Below are positions 20,099 to 21,325 of a stretch of 21,325 bases of DNA, in pieces. The notes under the pieces were generated by a model, which worked only from the letters and a program-made list of their open reading frames with translations, was not told the DNA's origin and searched no databases. The stretch spans positions 1 to 21,325 of the IMG/VR virus record IMGVR_UViG_3300020731_000092; one strand, given 5' to 3'. This stretch comes from a virus. How positions within the stretch are numbered: the first letter of the stretch is position 1; the number at the start of each line of letters is the position of its first letter. A program made the position numbers and the translations under genes.

Positions 20099-20196
20099 TT
20101 ATTTATTTCACATTGCTGGTGTTCGCAACTGCATTAATTGCTTTTGTGATCACCCTTTTTTTTCTTTACTGGATCTTGTCTGATGAAAATTACTGA
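20095..20196 (+). CDS. Tiny membrane protein with GTG start (33 aa)
   Basis: GTG at 20095 overlaps the upstream stop as GTGA and opens a 33-residue frame of which about 25 residues form one long hydrophobic segment (FTLLVFATALIAFVITLFFL) followed by YWILSDENY. Only a weak AAGA site precedes it, so coupling is needed. The stop overlaps the next gene by 14 bp. A single-span phage membrane peptide of unknown role. Confidence 0.55.
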   Translation: MIIYFTLLVFATALIAFVITLFFLYWILSDENY

Positions 20197-20383
20197 AAAT
20201 GAGTACAGAGATATCTGTGCTGATTTGAACTTTAAGTACAAACAATGGAATGTAGAGTACGAATCCAAGAAGAACTACTTTGAGAGTTGGGCTTGGTGGA
20301 ATTCGGAAGAGCAAAGAAGGAAACGTAAGATTTACATTGATTATTGGAACCATGCAAAGGCTACTTATGAACGAAAACGATAA
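20183..20383 (+). CDS. Small aromatic and charged protein (66 aa)
   Basis: A 66-aa helical protein rich in Tyr, Trp, Lys and Glu (YKQWNVEYESKKNYFESWAW, then QRRKRKIYIDYWNHAKATYE). It overlaps the genes on both sides by 14 and 17 bp. No family recognised. A nucleic-acid or coiled-coil role is possible. Only a weak GGA site is upstream of the ATG. Confidence 0.6.
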   Translation: MKITENEYRDICADLNFKYKQWNVEYESKKNYFESWAWWNSEEQRRKRKIYIDYWNHAKATYERKR

Positions 20384-20750
20384 CTGCTTTGACTTGTTTT
20401 GGGCTCTCTGGCCATCTTCTCCTCGAAAAGCCAGTAAGTCCAAGTGTCTAGAGAGATGGAAAAAGAAGGCTTTAGACAAACAATGGAAACAGATTCACGC
20501 GCATCTGACCTGGATGAAAACAACAGATATGTGGAAAAAAAGCAACGGCGATTTTATTCCTGCTCCTTTGGTCTACATCAACCAAGAAAGATGGGATGGA
20601 GCAGAGATTCCTAGCCCTGTGACGATCAATATTCACTATAGAGATCCAGTCCTAGATAAGCTAGAAAACGACACCAAGAACGCTGCGCCCATGCCTGAAG
20701 ATGTAAAAAAAAGAATGATGGAGTTAAGAAGGGCTCTAAAGTCGATATAA
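20367..20750 (+). CDS. Small replication protein (replisome-organiser C-terminal type, 127 aa)
   Basis: Start chosen at 20367 (AAAGG 7 bp upstream); a reading from 20280 lies in the previous gene and has no site. The residues FDLFWALWPSSPRKASK at 8-24, WKKKALDKQWKQIHAHL in the middle and FIPAPLVYINQERWDG at 63-78 match the helicase-loader-contact C-terminal domain seen in phage replisome organisers, in which F-W-x-x-Y/W-P...K...A is followed by a (Y/F)-I-P-x-P-x-x-Y-(L/I)-N-Q-x-R-W. Whole organisers have an N-terminal winged-helix DNA-binding domain; none is present, so this one is a stand-alone domain and may need a partner for origin binding. Confidence 0.8.
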   Translation: MNENDNCFDLFWALWPSSPRKASKSKCLERWKKKALDKQWKQIHAHLTWMKTTDMWKKSNGDFIPAPLVYINQERWDGAEIPSPVTINIHYRDPVLDKLENDTKNAAPMPEDVKKRMMELRRALKSI

Positions 20751-20751
20751 T
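20724..20751 (+). promoter_or_regulatory. Promoter of the noncoding RNA
   Basis: TTAAGA (20724-20729), 16-bp spacer, then consensus TATAAT (20746-20751). The -10 box contains the TAA stop codon of the replication gene. Predicted start is near 20758. Confidence 0.6.
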
Positions 20752-20757
20752 CCGAAC

Positions 20758-20859
20758 TGTTGCCGTGCAAAGCAATAAGTTGAAGCCGTTTAAGTCTGTA
20801 TCTTGCCAATAGGGGAACCTGTTGGTTTGCACCAAGGTACAGTTTTAAACGGCTTTTTT
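20758..20859 (+). ncRNA. Compact pseudoknotted phage RNA with terminator
   Basis: No ORF covers this stretch. A ~22-pair stem joins 20784-20805 to 20833-20854 (outer 10 bp AGCCGTTTAA/TTAAACGGCT, inner CTGTA and CTTG pairs, with two G-U pairs and one mismatch). Inside it sits an 8-bp hairpin at 20806-20825 (CCAATAGG/CCTGTTGG) with a GGAA (GNRA) loop. The remaining seven bases TTTGCAC (20826-20832) are the exact reverse complement of GTGCAAA at 20765-20771 in the 5' end, making a 7-bp pseudoknot. The outer stem runs into T6 (20854-20859), an intrinsic terminator. Own promoter upstream. Could be a regulatory sRNA, attenuator or anti-host RNA; the family is unknown to me. Confidence 0.7.
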
Positions 20860-21101
20860 GTTTTGTACGCAACGCTGATCGGGGTTAGACAACCAGACCC
20901 TTGAGAATGTGAATGCGACAGACTCAGATAAACGTGCTGAATCAGGCAGGTATCTCCTAGAGACTAGATCTTTTCGGGGTAGTGAAAAACTGAACAAGGT
21001 AACTTGTAAGCTAGATAAACGAGAGCATTAGCAAAGATGAAGTGAATAATCTTTGTGGTTATCAGAAAGTCCTCTGGTTGATAGTCCGTGGGTAAGACAA
21101 T
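20860..21101 (+). other. Second structured gene-free stretch before the DUF5710 gene
   Basis: No ORF. Visible stems: CTGAT/ATCAG (20875-20879, 20941-20945) enclosing a GGTT/AACC hairpin and TTGAG/CTCAG (20901-20905, 20923-20927); ACAAG-GTAA-CTTGT (20994-21007, GNRA loop); CAAAGAT/ATCTTTG (21032-21038, 21049-21055); and TATCA/TGATA near 21060-21083. TCGGGGT (20879, 20974) and AGATAAACG (20926, 21013) each occur twice in the same order, hinting at a duplicated domain. AGAGACTAGA (20959) and ATAGTCC (21081) look like group I intron P7 strands. It may be a structured leader or an intron-like RNA. Confidence 0.45.
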
Positions 21102-21325
21102 ATGAGAATAGATTTAAAAGTTAGTTACGAAGAAAAAGATAAAGCAAAAGCTCTTGGTGCTCGATGGGATGTTGCAAGAAAAACGTGGTATCTCATAGAT
21201 CCTGAGAACCTGCACCCTTTCAAGAAGTGGTTAAACATTAGCGAACCAAAGAAAGTTAAAAAGAAAAATAAAATTAAAAATAAAAATGTTTACACAACTG
21301 GAGAATACGAGCATTTGTGTGATTG
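21102..21325 (+). CDS. DUF5710-type protein, C-terminus cut by window end
   Basis: ATG at 21102; 74 residues are seen before the edge. The N-terminal ~45 residues (LKVSYEEKDKAKALGARWDV, then RKTWYL) are the DUF5710 module, a small domain with an E-K-D-x-A-K-x-L-G-A-R-W-D motif also found in DNA-processing proteins of phages and plasmids. A Lys/Asn-rich linker follows, then VYTTGEYEHLCD, the start of another part. The ribosome site is weak (GGGTAAG), so the leader fold may govern access to the start. The function of the whole protein cannot be judged. Confidence 0.8.
   Translation, partial: MRIDLKVSYEEKDKAKALGARWDVARKTWYLIDPENLHPFKKWLNISEPKKVKKKNKIKNKNVYTTGEYEHLCD

Noticed and set aside
20150-20872. 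Minus-strand reading frames opposite the replication genes and the noncoding RNA
   Set aside because: They lie on the complement of well-supported plus-strand genes with good ribosome sites, and show no recognisable protein pattern.
21061-21087. AGAAAGTCC resembling the conserved RNase P RNA segment
   Set aside because: Only a short match; the other conserved RNase P regions are absent from the neighbourhood.

Overview
The window is a stretch of a tailed bacteriophage genome. It contains a contiguous virion-assembly block (large terminase, portal, scaffold, major capsid, tail adaptor, collagen-like tail fibre) on the minus strand. The capsid resembles the DUF5309/SU10 major head protein family and the portal is P22-like in size (725 aa), which suggests a short-tailed phage related to SU10/phiEco32-type viruses. 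DNA is AT-rich and genes are packed with ATGA, GTGA and TAATG overlaps. Small-gene similarities (DUF7936, DUF7227, DUF1071/Sak3, Ref-like nuclease) fit a phage of a Gram-negative host, perhaps a freshwater betaproteobacterium. The host is inference only. No integrase, tRNA or lysis gene was recognised.

Layout. (1) 1-13742, minus strand: late block, read right to left from a candidate promoter at about 13770. It runs from a GNAT-like protein, a possible small terminase and several small unknowns to terL, portal, scaffold, capsid, an unknown 165-aa protein, adaptor, fibre, a DUF7936-like protein and a tiny membrane protein. (2) 13743-14354: a 600-bp gene-free divergent region with long G and C tracts, palindromes and AT-rich repeats. 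(3) 14355-15753, plus strand: a five-gene cassette (25-aa membrane peptide, 47-aa HTH-like protein, 255-aa cysteine-rich DUF7227-like protein, two small unknowns) closed by a clear intrinsic terminator. (4) 15797-16115: a second gene-free region sharing motifs with region 2. (5) 16116-19788, minus strand: early block of fourteen short coupled genes, including a Sak3-type single-strand annealing protein, an SSB-tail protein and a Ref-like HNH nuclease, driven by a near-consensus promoter at 19815-19844. (6) 19789-19915: divergent control region with a second promoter facing right that should give a leaderless mRNA for a Cro-like regulator. (7) 19916-20750, plus strand: Cro-like protein, 33-aa membrane protein, 66-aa unknown, and a small replication-initiator-like protein. 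(8) 20751-21101: no ORF. It holds what looks like a compact phage-encoded noncoding RNA with its own promoter, a fully accounted-for stem/hairpin/pseudoknot fold and a terminator, followed by a second structured stretch leading into a DUF5710-type gene cut by the window end.

Working together: the Cro-like regulator and the divergent promoters at 19.8 kb probably decide between early leftward recombination genes and rightward replication genes. The late block packages and builds the virion. The plus-strand DUF7227 cassette sits between the two blocks in the opposite orientation with its own signals, like a cargo (moron-type) insertion. The most novel-looking element is the pseudoknotted RNA at 20758-20859.
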